A stretch of DNA of 5,992 nucleotides from an uncultured Flavobacteriales bacterium (GTDB lineage Bacteria; Bacteroidota; Bacteroidia; Flavobacteriales_D; Sanyastnellaceae): positions 1 to 5,992 of the forward strand of contig CALKHD010000045.1 in NCBI GenBank assembly GCA_938092195.1, given 5' to 3'. A program made the translations under genes and the position numbers. Position 1 is the first letter of the stretch. Every line of letters begins with the position of its first letter. Below the pieces are notes generated by a model that had not been told where the DNA came from, made no database searches, and saw only the letters and a program-made list of their open reading frames with translations. Shown here in pieces: positions 1 through 5,826 of this stretch.

Positions 1-151
1 GGGTGAAAAAGCGTAAATTGCTATCCTGCTCAGAGGTTGGTTTACAAATTCCCTGCTGAATTTGTGGGGCATAAGGTGCCATGAATTTGGCTTGTTCAGG
101 TACTTTTAAGGAGTCACCGAAGTACGCGGCATTGCTTGAAAAAAGGTTGTA
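1..151. other. Upstream region of the polysaccharide operon, no certain gene
   Basis: No convincing gene lies on the plus strand: all three frames are stopped repeatedly. One plus frame stops at 14-16, so the last codons of an upstream gene could end there, but nothing identifies it. A 23-codon ORF (81-152) ends in a TAA whose last base is the A of the methyltransferase ATG (TAATG), so it could be a leader peptide. On the minus strand one frame is open from 193 to the left edge, with its first ATG at 83-81, and its translation is not obviously low-complexity. A leftward gene entering from the left edge therefore cannot be excluded. An SD-like AAGGAG at 108-113 has no suitable start codon behind it. 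A possible promoter is listed separately. Confidence 0.5.
61..89 (+). promoter_or_regulatory. Weak Bacteroidota-type promoter candidate
   Basis: TTTG at 61-64 is followed after 17 bases by TGAATTTG at 82-89. The Bacteroidota sigma factor consensus, from established knowledge, is a TTG or TTTG -33 box and a TAnnTTTG -7 box about 19-21 bases apart. The -7 box here has one mismatch (G for A) and the spacing is slightly short. Transcription would start near 95, leaving a leader of roughly 55 bases before the methyltransferase ATG. This is pattern matching only. If the operon continues leftward, the site may be meaningless. Confidence 0.25.
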
Positions 152-712
152 ATGGTACTGAATGAAAAGAATTATGCCAGTGGAAACGCTGCCTTAGAAA
201 AGCGATTCGAATGGACTTGCGCATTCGTGAAGACCCATGTTCCAGATGGAGGCAAGATTTTGGACTTGGGTGTGCCCAATCCGATGTCCAAAAAGCTGAT
301 TGAAAGAGGATATATCGTCGAGAACGCTTTTTCAGATGATCTTGATTTTGGTTGTGACGCGGTAAAACAAAAGGGTTTCGATGTTTTCACTTCTTTCGAG
401 GTGTTTGAGCACATGGTGAACCCCCTTCCATTGCTTCAGGCCGTTGAGGCGCCCGTGTTGGTTGCTTCAGTGCCCGTTGCATTGTGGTTCTCCCGGGCTT
501 ATCGAGGCAACTTAGAAGAGGATCCTTTCGATGAACATTACCACGAGTTTGAACCCTGGCAGTTTGATTTGCTTCTGCGCAAGAGCGGGTGGACCATTAC
601 CCATCGCGAAAAGCACACCTCTTACAGTCCTTGGCCCAACGGGATCCGGCCTTTTTTAAGGCGGTTTTATCCCCGCTATTATCTCATTCGAGCAGAAAGA
701 ACAGTCAGGTGA
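152..712 (+). CDS. Class I SAM-dependent methyltransferase, polysaccharide locus
   Basis: This is a 186-residue cytoplasmic protein with a minimal Rossmann methyltransferase layout. ILDLG at 36-40 sits at motif I, SFEVFEHMVNP at 81-91 at the acidic/motif IV region, and SVPVALWF at 106-113 on the next strand. A DEHYHEFEPWQF stretch at 127-138, followed by a KSGW turn, resembles the C-terminal part of Methyltransf_11/23 proteins. The usual glycine-rich GxGxG after motif I is replaced by GVPNPMSKK, so SAM binding is inferred rather than shown. ATG 152 is the only sensible start, because an in-frame stop lies at 137-139. An A-rich stretch (138-144) precedes it. The stop overlaps the next gene's GTG by four bases, implying translational coupling. 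A role in O-methylating a glycan or sugar precursor is inferred from the glycosyltransferase and epimerase neighbours. The substrate is unknown. Confidence 0.82.
   Translation: MVLNEKNYASGNAALEKRFEWTCAFVKTHVPDGGKILDLGVPNPMSKKLIERGYIVENAFSDDLDFGCDAVKQKGFDVFTSFEVFEHMVNPLPLLQAVEAPVLVASVPVALWFSRAYRGNLEEDPFDEHYHEFEPWQFDLLLRKSGWTITHREKHTSYSPWPNGIRPFLRRFYPRYYLIRAERTVR
709..712 (+). promoter_or_regulatory. GTGA start-stop overlap, translational coupling
   Basis: The GTG start of the first glycosyltransferase shares bases with the TGA stop of the methyltransferase. No SD-like sequence stands in front of it (the upstream bases read AGAAAGAACAGTCAG). Re-initiation by ribosomes finishing the methyltransferase is the likely mode. 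This overlap decides the start against the alternative ATG at 733. Confidence 0.7.
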
Positions 713-1947
713 CGAAAAAAAGACATGTTTTAATGCTGCTTGACGCGGCATACCCGAGTGACATTCGGGTGGAAAAAGAGGCCAATGCATTGATCGGTGC
801 TGGGTTCGAAGTGACCCTGTTCTGCGCGCGAAGAATCGGGGAGGCGATTCATGAAGACGTAGGAGGGCTCAATGTGGTCCGCATGAGCATACCATCGGCG
901 AATGACCAGTTCAACAAAAAAGGCTGGCACGATATTTTTGGAGCGATTGACTTTTTCTTTCGAGATGTGTTTCGGGAGGCTAAAAAATGGTCAGAAGGAA
1001 TGACAATCGATGTTGTTCACGTCCACGATCTTCCACTGGCCAAGACCGCATTAAAACTGGCCCGCGAACTCAATGTGCCCTGTGTTCTCGACTTGCACGA
1101 GAATTATGCGGACGGTTTGGCCACATGGACCCATTGGCAATCCAATCCCCTCAAGAGGCTGAAGAATCGAATCTTCTTTCACCCAAACCGTTGGCTGAAA
1201 TATGAACGTCGCATGGTCCGAGCTGTTGATTTTGTCATCGTCTCGGTACTCGAAATGCAGGAAAGGCTGCTGCGAGAGTGCGAAATATCGGAGGCAAAAA
1301 CCCTTTTGGTGTCCAACACGGAATACAGGGGGTTTCATGACCGGTACCCGAGCCTTTCAAAAAAAGAAGTGTTGCCTGAAGAACACTTCAACATTACCTA
1401 CATAGGGGGCATAGGACCTCATCGTGGCGTAGATACCGCCATCCGTGCGATGGAATATGTCCGAGAGGAGATTCCTCATGCGAGATTGAACATCATCGGT
1501 CCCGGAAGCCCATCTGTATTAAAAGCACTGTCAGAAATCGTCGATGCCCTCCAATTGGATCAATGGGTCAAGTTCTATGGCAAAGTGCCTTTTGATCAAG
1601 TGTCCAGTTACATGATGCATTCCGATGTGAACATCATCCCCCACAACAGCAACCGGCAAACGGAAGCTGCCATCCCTCACAAACTGTTCCAATCCATGTT
1701 GAGTGGCAGGCCGACTTTGGTGAGCAGTTGTGCACCGTTGCGGCGTGTGGTCAAAAGCTGTGACGGGGGCTGGGTTTTTGACGCCGATAACCCGAAAGCG
1801 TGCGCTCAGCAAGTGGTGAGCATCTACAATGCAAAGGGTGATGAAATGATGCGCGTTGAGCGGGCGAAGAAAGCCTCGTCTGGACCTTTGAGTTGGGAAG
1901 CCACAGGGGAGCATTTGTCAGGATTTTATCAAAAGCTGCAATCATGA
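709..1947 (+). CDS. GT4 family glycosyltransferase (first of two)
   Basis: This is a retaining GT-B glycosyltransferase of 412 residues, normal length for GT4. It would add a sugar from a nucleotide donor to a lipid-linked glycan at the inner membrane. The N-terminal domain starts with HVLMLLDAAYPSDIRVEKEA (6-25), followed by VHVHDLPLA (103-111) and LDLHENY (127-133). The C-terminal donor domain has YIGGIGPHRG (231-240), LNIIGPGSP (260-268) and IPHKLFQSMLSGRPTLVSS (322-340). In that last motif Gln328 stands where many GT4 enzymes have the second Glu of E-x7-E. This is probably a subfamily trait, not inactivation. I chose GTG 709 because it forms a GTGA overlap with the methyltransferase stop and keeps the first beta strand. 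ATG 733 would remove part of that strand, and a longer reading to 589 would lie inside the methyltransferase. Donor and acceptor cannot be told from sequence. Confidence 0.9.
   Translation: MTKKRHVLMLLDAAYPSDIRVEKEANALIGAGFEVTLFCARRIGEAIHEDVGGLNVVRMSIPSANDQFNKKGWHDIFGAIDFFFRDVFREAKKWSEGMTIDVVHVHDLPLAKTALKLARELNVPCVLDLHENYADGLATWTHWQSNPLKRLKNRIFFHPNRWLKYERRMVRAVDFVIVSVLEMQERLLRECEISEAKTLLVSNTEYRGFHDRYPSLSKKEVLPEEHFNITYIGGIGPHRGVDTAIRAMEYVREEIPHARLNIIGPGSPSVLKALSEIVDALQLDQWVKFYGKVPFDQVSSYMMHSDVNIIPHNSNRQTEAAIPHKLFQSMLSGRPTLVSSCAPLRRVVKSCDGGWVFDADNPKACAQQVVSIYNAKGDEMMRVERAKKASSGPLSWEATGEHLSGFYQKLQS
1944..1947 (+). promoter_or_regulatory. ATGA start-stop overlap, translational coupling
   Basis: The ATG of the epimerase overlaps the TGA of the first glycosyltransferase by one base less than a full codon, the second four-base overlap in a row. 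It shows that the three genes are one transcript and favours the 1944 start over in-frame codons further upstream, which would lie within the glycosyltransferase. Confidence 0.75.
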
Positions 1948-3008
1948 GAATTCTCATTTCTGTTGGAACACGCCCGAATTTCATCAAAGTGACTCGCTTC
2001 AAGGCGGTGGCTGCAGCATTGGGCTTGGATTTATCCATCGTCCATACTGGTCAGCACTATGATGACAACATGGCCAAAGTGTTTTTTGATCAGTTTGACT
2101 TGAGGCCCGATCGATTGATTTCCTTAAAGGCGAAAGGTCCGTCTGCTCAAATTGGTGAAATGATCATGGGGCTGACAGACGTGATTGCAGACGTGAAGCC
2201 TGACGTCTTGCTGACACCAGGAGACGTCAATTCAACCCTTGCCGCCGCCATTGCTGCGAACAAAACGGGCACTCCTTTGGCCCATTTAGAAAGTGGATTG
2301 CGGTCGCATGATCGAACCATGCCAGAAGAGATCAATCGGATTTTGGTGGACGAAATATCGGATCATCTTTTTGTGACTGAAAAGAGTGGGTTACACAACC
2401 TCGCTGATGTCGTGGATGGAGCGAAACGGATTCATTTCGTGGGGAACACCATGATTGACACTCTGGTGGCTTTCCAGCCTCAGATTCAAGCTTCTTCGAT
2501 CCTCTCTGAATGTCAATTGGAGGAAGGGAAATTTGTCCTCATGACCATGCATAGGCCGGCAACGGTTGATCACTTAGAAGGACTTCAATTGATCATCGAT
2601 GTCTTGGGTTTGTGCGCGCCTAGAAAAGTATTGTTCCCAATGCACCCCAGGACATTGGCGCGTTTTGAGGAGTTTGGGCTCAAGTCAGCTTTGATGGACG
2701 TGAGCCATCTCGTTTTGACAGAACCCTTGGGGTATTTCGCTTTTCAGAGGTTGGTTGAGAGTGCCGAATTCATCTTGACAGATTCAGGGGGAATTCAAGA
2801 AGAGTCAACCTTCAAGCAGGTTCCTTGCATCACAGTAAGACCCAATACTGAAAGGCCCATTACCTGTGAAATCGGTACCAATGTCCTTGTGGAGTCGAAG
2901 TTGGATTCCATCTCAAAGGCCATTCAAGAGATGGATTGTTCCGACGCGAAAATTCCTGATTTGTGGGATGGACATTCTACCGAAAGGGTGCTTGAGGTTT
3001 TCGCATGA
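1944..3008 (+). CDS. wecB: UDP-N-acetylglucosamine 2-epimerase, non-hydrolysing
   Basis: This 354-residue cytoplasmic enzyme interconverts UDP-GlcNAc and UDP-ManNAc, supplying ManNAc-type sugars for surface glycans. The two-domain GT-B-like fold is clear. VGTRPNFIK (7-15) holds the Arg10 and Lys15 seen in WecB, and HTGQHYDDNM is at 34-43. GDVNST (93-98), HLESGLRS (114-121) and MPEEINR (126-132) carry the acidic residues matching catalytic Asp95, Glu117 and Glu131 of E. coli WecB (here Asp94, Glu116 and Glu128/129). MTMHRPATVD (200-209) carries His203, matching His213. LTDSGGIQEE (278-287) and TERP (302-305) bind UDP. Length and motifs also fit WbpI-type enzymes acting on UDP-diacetamido-uronic acids, so the exact substrate is open. 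ATG 1944 forms an ATGA overlap with the preceding glycosyltransferase and aligns with family N-termini. The gene ends in its own ATGA at 3005-3008. Confidence 0.95.
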   Translation: MRILISVGTRPNFIKVTRFKAVAAALGLDLSIVHTGQHYDDNMAKVFFDQFDLRPDRLISLKAKGPSAQIGEMIMGLTDVIADVKPDVLLTPGDVNSTLAAAIAANKTGTPLAHLESGLRSHDRTMPEEINRILVDEISDHLFVTEKSGLHNLADVVDGAKRIHFVGNTMIDTLVAFQPQIQASSILSECQLEEGKFVLMTMHRPATVDHLEGLQLIIDVLGLCAPRKVLFPMHPRTLARFEEFGLKSALMDVSHLVLTEPLGYFAFQRLVESAEFILTDSGGIQEESTFKQVPCITVRPNTERPITCEIGTNVLVESKLDSISKAIQEMDCSDAKIPDLWDGHSTERVLEVFA

Positions 3009-3142
3009 TTCCATAAAACCGCACATCTGAAATGCCCAGAAGGCGGGTCGGACTCCTGAATGGAGCAGTCGACTGGCCAGCGAAAGAGATGGATTCGCGC
3101 AGAGGCTACTTTGGAAAATTGTATCCTTGAAGCCTGTTGCAG
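3009..3142 (+). other. 134-base spacer with short ORF and imperfect hairpin
   Basis: This gap breaks the tight packing of the operon. An ATG overlapping the epimerase stop (3005-3007) reads only three codons before TAA at 3014-3016. In that same frame, which is also the frame of the next glycosyltransferase, a 32-codon ORF runs from ATG 3032 to TGA 3128-3130, only 12 bases before ATG 3143. I do not recognise its product. An imperfect inverted repeat has arms at 3047-3054 (GTCG, one-base bulge, ACT) and 3067-3073 (AGTCGAC) around a 12-base loop. No T-tract follows it, so it is not a classical terminator. TATCCTTG at 3122-3129 is one mismatch from a -7 box but has no -33 partner and sits very close to the start. 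The spacer may be a decayed gene start or simple intergenic DNA. Confidence 0.4.
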
Positions 3143-4453
3143 ATGGCATCAAAAAAGATTCTTCTCATTACCTACTACTGGCCGCCATCTGGAGGGCCAG
3201 GCGTTCAGCGTTGGTTAAAGATGACCAAGTATTTGGCGCAATGGGGATGCGACATCACCGTGCTCACGGTGAAGGAAGAACATGCCAGTTATCCCCATTT
3301 GGATCTTTCGCTGAAAGACGATGTTCACGGTGACATTCGCGTCGTCCGCACCTCGGCATTCAATCCCTACAAATTGTTCGGCAAAGGCGGGGGGCAGAGT
3401 GCGCTCGCGGTCTCCAAACCAGAGGGGCAGAAATCGGAGAAGTCCAGTTTTCAATGGCTTCCATTTTTGCGCAGTCATATTTTTATTCCCGATCCGCGGA
3501 AAGGCTGGAACCGGGCGGCCTTGGCTCGTGCCAGAGGGCTCATGAAAGAGGAGAGGTTCGATGCCGTGGTGACTTCAAGTCCACCGCACTCAACCCAATT
3601 GATTGGTTATGAATTGAAAAAGGAGTTTAATGTCCCTTGGATCATGGATTTACGGGACCCATGGACAGACATTTTCTATTATTCCAAATTGGGGCACTCC
3701 AAATGGTCTGCGGCCATCGATCGAAAGTTGGAGATGAAGTGTTTGCGCCAGGCGGACAAAGTGATGGTCGTTGGGAGCCAGCTCAAGCGACTTGTGGAGG
3801 AGAAGTTGTCGATTGAGTCCGAGAACTCAGCCAGTCCCGTACATGTAGTTTCCAACGGGTACGATGAAGCTGATTTCAACAACATCGAGTTCAGGGGGGC
3901 AAAGCGAGAAGGCTTCCATATCGCATACACTGGAACCCTCTCGGCATTCTATCGATACGGGGCCATGTTCGATGCGATTCGAGAATGTGCCACCATCCAC
4001 CCAGGGTTGACTTGCACACTGTATGGTGCCATTCCCTCGGATGTGCAACAAGATTTGCTCGGGCATTTTGAGGGCATTCAGTTCTGCAGTGAAGTCAGTC
4101 ACACCGAAATCAATGCCATTCAAAGTCAAGCGGACTTGTTGCTGCTGGTGATTCCAGATGTGCCCAATGATGGGCTCATCCTCACGGGTAAGTTGTTCGA
4201 GTACTTGAGAAGTGGTGTGCCCATCATGAGCCTTGGGCCAGTAGATGGGGACGCCGCATTCATTGTGTCGGAGTGTTCTGCGGGGCAAACGTTTAACCGC
4301 ACACAGAAAGAGGACATGGTGTCCTTCTTGTTGGCCCAAATTGAGGCCAAGGCCAAGGCCAATGGCGAAGGCTTGTCCCCTGAAGTGTCACAGAATGTAG
4401 CGGCATACTCCCGGGAGAATCTGGCCAAGGAAGTGCTGAAAATCTTGGGTTGA
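3143..4453 (+). CDS. GT4 family glycosyltransferase (second of two)
   Basis: This 436-residue GT-B glycosyltransferase belongs to a different GT4 subgroup from the first one. It is probably cytoplasmic or peripheral on the inner membrane and extends a lipid-linked glycan. The N-terminus carries ILLITYYWPPSGGPGVQR (6-23), the typical PPxxGxGVQR loop. TSSPPHSTQLIG (144-155) and IMDLRDPWTD (167-176) follow. The donor domain has VVSNGYDEADF (235-245), AYTGTL (261-266), ADLLLLVIPD (330-339) and LTGKLFEYLRSGVPIM (347-362), where Glu353 is the conserved carboxylate near the donor sugar. Positions 92-112 form a variable, polar insert. ATG 3143 was chosen over TTG 3137: it needs no rare start and begins just before the first strand. 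An in-frame stop at 3128 blocks anything longer. There is no clear SD. The gene is same-strand with the operon but separated by 134 bases. Donor and linkage are unknown. Confidence 0.9.
   Translation: MASKKILLITYYWPPSGGPGVQRWLKMTKYLAQWGCDITVLTVKEEHASYPHLDLSLKDDVHGDIRVVRTSAFNPYKLFGKGGGQSALAVSKPEGQKSEKSSFQWLPFLRSHIFIPDPRKGWNRAALARARGLMKEERFDAVVTSSPPHSTQLIGYELKKEFNVPWIMDLRDPWTDIFYYSKLGHSKWSAAIDRKLEMKCLRQADKVMVVGSQLKRLVEEKLSIESENSASPVHVVSNGYDEADFNNIEFRGAKREGFHIAYTGTLSAFYRYGAMFDAIRECATIHPGLTCTLYGAIPSDVQQDLLGHFEGIQFCSEVSHTEINAIQSQADLLLLVIPDVPNDGLILTGKLFEYLRSGVPIMSLGPVDGDAAFIVSECSAGQTFNRTQKEDMVSFLLAQIEAKAKANGEGLSPEVSQNVAAYSRENLAKEVLKILG
4345..4362 (+). repeat. GGCCAA hexamer repeated three times
   Basis: Three perfect head-to-tail GGCCAA copies lie in the 3' part of the second glycosyltransferase and encode part of an Ala/Lys-rich stretch (EAKAKAN, residues 401-407). 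Because the unit is six bases, loss or gain of a copy keeps the reading frame. It is probably a harmless surface-helix feature. Confidence 0.6.
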
Positions 4454-4467
4454 GCCTTTCGGGCTCA
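4451..4467. terminator. Small hairpin between convergent genes
   Basis: TGAGCC (4451-4456) and GGCTCA (4462-4467) form a perfect six-base stem with a five-base loop. The left arm begins at the stop codon of the second glycosyltransferase and the right arm ends nine bases before the 3' end of the leftward esterase gene. No T-tract follows on either strand, so intrinsic termination is only possible, not established. Its position between two converging genes is the main argument for a bidirectional terminator or an mRNA 3'-end stabiliser. Confidence 0.4.
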
Positions 4468-4475
4468 GTCCAGTG

Positions 4476-5648
4476 TCACCTCTTGATGAAGCGAAGCCGT
4501 GCCGGACTGTTCGACAGCATAAGGGTGTACATCCCAGTTGCGAGGTGTTCGATGTCCACAGCACCTTGGGTTAAATAAGTGTCGAGAACGCACTGTCCTT
4601 GGGCATTCCAGATTTCGATGGGGGTATCCGGCTGGACCCCTGTGACCTTCAGTTGGGTCTGCACAGGGTTGGGGTACAGCTGAATTTCCATGTCCGCGCT
4701 TTCTGGAGCGGCGATGCTGCTGGCGGTGCAGCCGATTCGACCCTCCATGTTGTGCTGACTCAAGGCCTCCCAAATGACTTCGTGAGACACAAAGTCCATG
4801 TTGCCAAAGGTGCCAGGCCAGTCGTGGTCTCCGCCATTGACCTTGTAGTGGAGCAGCTCGTGGCAACCGTCTGATGAGGTCCAAGTGTACAGTTCTGCCG
4901 AGCTGCCGTCGTTGGTGCTGATGTTGGGAACGTCGGTTACGACGGGAGCACTCTGCAAGCCATTGGCCTCAATCCAGAAGTCGTTGCACTCGTCGTTGCT
5001 GTGGTAGTAGAGGGTCCCTTCGTAGACAACGCCATCGTATGGGGATGCGAAGTCGTTGGTCCCCAGAATGGTCACCACAGGGGTGGGGTGAACAACGTTA
5101 CACTCAGCAAAACTCTCCGCATACATGGTCCGAGCCGAGACGCCAATGCCTGTGATTTTGTGGTTCAACCGACAAGCCAAGTCAAAGCTGAAACCGCCAC
5201 CGTTCGAATAGCCCATGGCGTAAACCCGTGTGGTATCGATGTTGTGGACTGTGGCCATTTTATCGATCAGGGCATCCACGAAATCAATGTCGCTGTGCGG
5301 GTTGGGATTGGTAAATGGGAGTGTCCCAGAAACCACCACCTGCCAATTGGTGGATCCGTCATCGTTGGGGTCGGGGATGGCTTCTGGATAAACCAATACA
5401 AAACCGTCCTGATCGGCGCGATCGCGCAGGTCCGCTATGTTGAGCTGGTCTTGTGCTTGGCCTCCGCCTCCATGAAAGCTCATAATAAGCGGCAAATTTT
5501 GGGTGTTGTCAAACCCTTCGGGGAGGTACTCCAAATACGTTCTGGAATCGCCGTCCACGTCGATGGTTTGGGTAGACAATTGCGCGTGAAGTGAGCCAAA
5601 TCCCGTCAGAAGCGAGATCAAAAAACAGGCGGAAATCTGGAAGTTCAT
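4476..5648 (-). CDS. Secreted CE1/PHB-depolymerase-like esterase with T9SS tail
   Basis: This 390-residue exported alpha/beta-hydrolase is of the LpqC/PHB depolymerase/feruloyl esterase type (Esterase_phd). A signal peptide covers 1-22, with probable cleavage at SLHA|QLS; its n-region lacks a Lys or Arg, which is unusual. The esterase domain (about 24-300) has the oxyanion-loop motif SFHGGGG (57-63), the nucleophile elbow GYSNGG (146-151, Ser148), GTNDFASPYDG (196-206, probable acid Asp199) and GGDHDWPG (272-279, His275). Six cysteines in the mature protein suggest disulfides. After a linker, residues about 322-390 form a T9SS type A sorting domain (LYPNP 324-328, TGMYTL 371-376, RLRFIKR at the end), which directs it across the outer membrane for surface attachment or release. 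ATG at 5648 was chosen because the signal peptide starts there; an in-frame ATG at 5732 would add 28 non-signal residues. The substrate could be an ester-linked plant or algal polysaccharide, or a polyester, and the sequence does not decide this. Confidence 0.92.
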   Translation of the reverse strand: MNFQISACFLISLLTGFGSLHAQLSTQTIDVDGDSRTYLEYLPEGFDNTQNLPLIMSFHGGGGQAQDQLNIADLRDRADQDGFVLVYPEAIPDPNDDGSTNWQVVVSGTLPFTNPNPHSDIDFVDALIDKMATVHNIDTTRVYAMGYSNGGGFSFDLACRLNHKITGIGVSARTMYAESFAECNVVHPTPVVTILGTNDFASPYDGVVYEGTLYYHSNDECNDFWIEANGLQSAPVVTDVPNISTNDGSSAELYTWTSSDGCHELLHYKVNGGDHDWPGTFGNMDFVSHEVIWEALSQHNMEGRIGCTASSIAAPESADMEIQLYPNPVQTQLKVTGVQPDTPIEIWNAQGQCVLDTYLTQGAVDIEHLATGMYTLMLSNSPARLRFIKR

Positions 5649-5653
5649 TGCCC

Positions 5654-5661
5654 CAAAATTA
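5654..5661 (-). promoter_or_regulatory. Perfect TAnnTTTG box next to the esterase start
   Basis: Read on the minus strand this is TAATTTTG, a full match to the Bacteroidota -7 consensus. It ends only five bases before the esterase ATG, so transcription would start at or almost at the start codon and the mRNA would be leaderless. No TTG or TTTG stands 19-21 bases further upstream; the nearest TTG is about 11 bases away. It may therefore be a chance match, with the true promoter further upstream. Confidence 0.25.
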
Positions 5662-5764
5662 GGCGAAGGCTTCAATTGTTCGATGCACTCAGGATGAATT
5701 GACCTGAAACGAATGATCACCCCGACGGTCACATAATCTTGGCCGAGATTGTATTCTGAATGAA

Positions 5765-5789
5765 CCCCCGGTCAGAAAATAAGCGGGGG
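5765..5789. promoter_or_regulatory. GC-rich inverted repeat upstream of exported protein
   Basis: CCCCCG (5765-5770) and CGGGGG (5784-5789) are perfect complements around a 13-base A-rich loop. The repeat sits 37 bases upstream of the ATG at 5827, in the probable leader of that gene, or between the two divergent genes if it is a DNA site. It could be an operator, a leader hairpin affecting translation, or chance. A terminator is less likely because no T-run follows and no gene ends here. Confidence 0.4.
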
Positions 5790-5826
5790 GCCATCCATCC
5801 GTATTGATCACCACATCAAAGGTTCC

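Larger units (their letters stand above)
5649..5826. other. Divergent intergenic region between two exported-protein genes
   Basis: These 178 bases separate the leftward esterase and the rightward exported protein, so at least two promoters would be expected here. On the minus strand the best match is the TAATTTTG box listed separately. On the plus strand the best match is TAATCTTG at 5734-5741, one mismatch from the -7 consensus, without a -33 box at the right distance. It would give a leader of roughly 80 bases containing the GC-rich hairpin. The minus frame stays open through 5732, but its translation lacks a signal peptide or any recognisable domain, and I treat it as non-coding. Confidence 0.5.

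Noticed and set aside
589..708. Longer start (ATG 589) for the first glycosyltransferase
   Set aside because: It would overlap 124 bases of the methyltransferase, and the added residues match no GT4 N-terminus. GTG 709 gives the family start and a four-base overlap.
1681..1713. Loss of the second Glu in the GT4 E-x7-E motif (Gln328) as evidence of a dead enzyme
   Set aside because: The surrounding HKLFQ-M--G-P motif is intact and the gene is full length and coupled. As far as I know, a KLFQ variant is a subfamily feature.
3110..3129. Promoter for the second glycosyltransferase (TTTG then TATCCTTG)
   Set aside because: The two boxes are only 8 bases apart, against about 19-21 expected, and the -7 box has a mismatch.
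2913..3152. 79-codon minus-strand ORF across the epimerase end and spacer
   Set aside because: It overlaps the epimerase C-terminus and the start of the second glycosyltransferase, with no motif or promoter.
3827..4339. 170-codon minus-strand ORF
   Set aside because: It is antisense to the donor domain of the second glycosyltransferase, with no recognisable motif; a shadow of the coding frame.
4465..4884. 139-codon minus-strand ORF overlapping the esterase 3' end
   Set aside because: It is an alternative frame of the esterase gene, Arg/His/Gly-rich as expected for a frame-shifted shadow, while the T9SS domain is read in the other frame.
5001..5594. 197-codon plus-strand ORF
   Set aside because: It is antisense to the esterase catalytic domain, whose triad and motifs are complete on the other strand.
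5649..5732. 28-residue N-terminal extension of the esterase from ATG 5732
   Set aside because: It would bury the signal peptide behind a polar segment and contradict T9SS export, which needs Sec entry.
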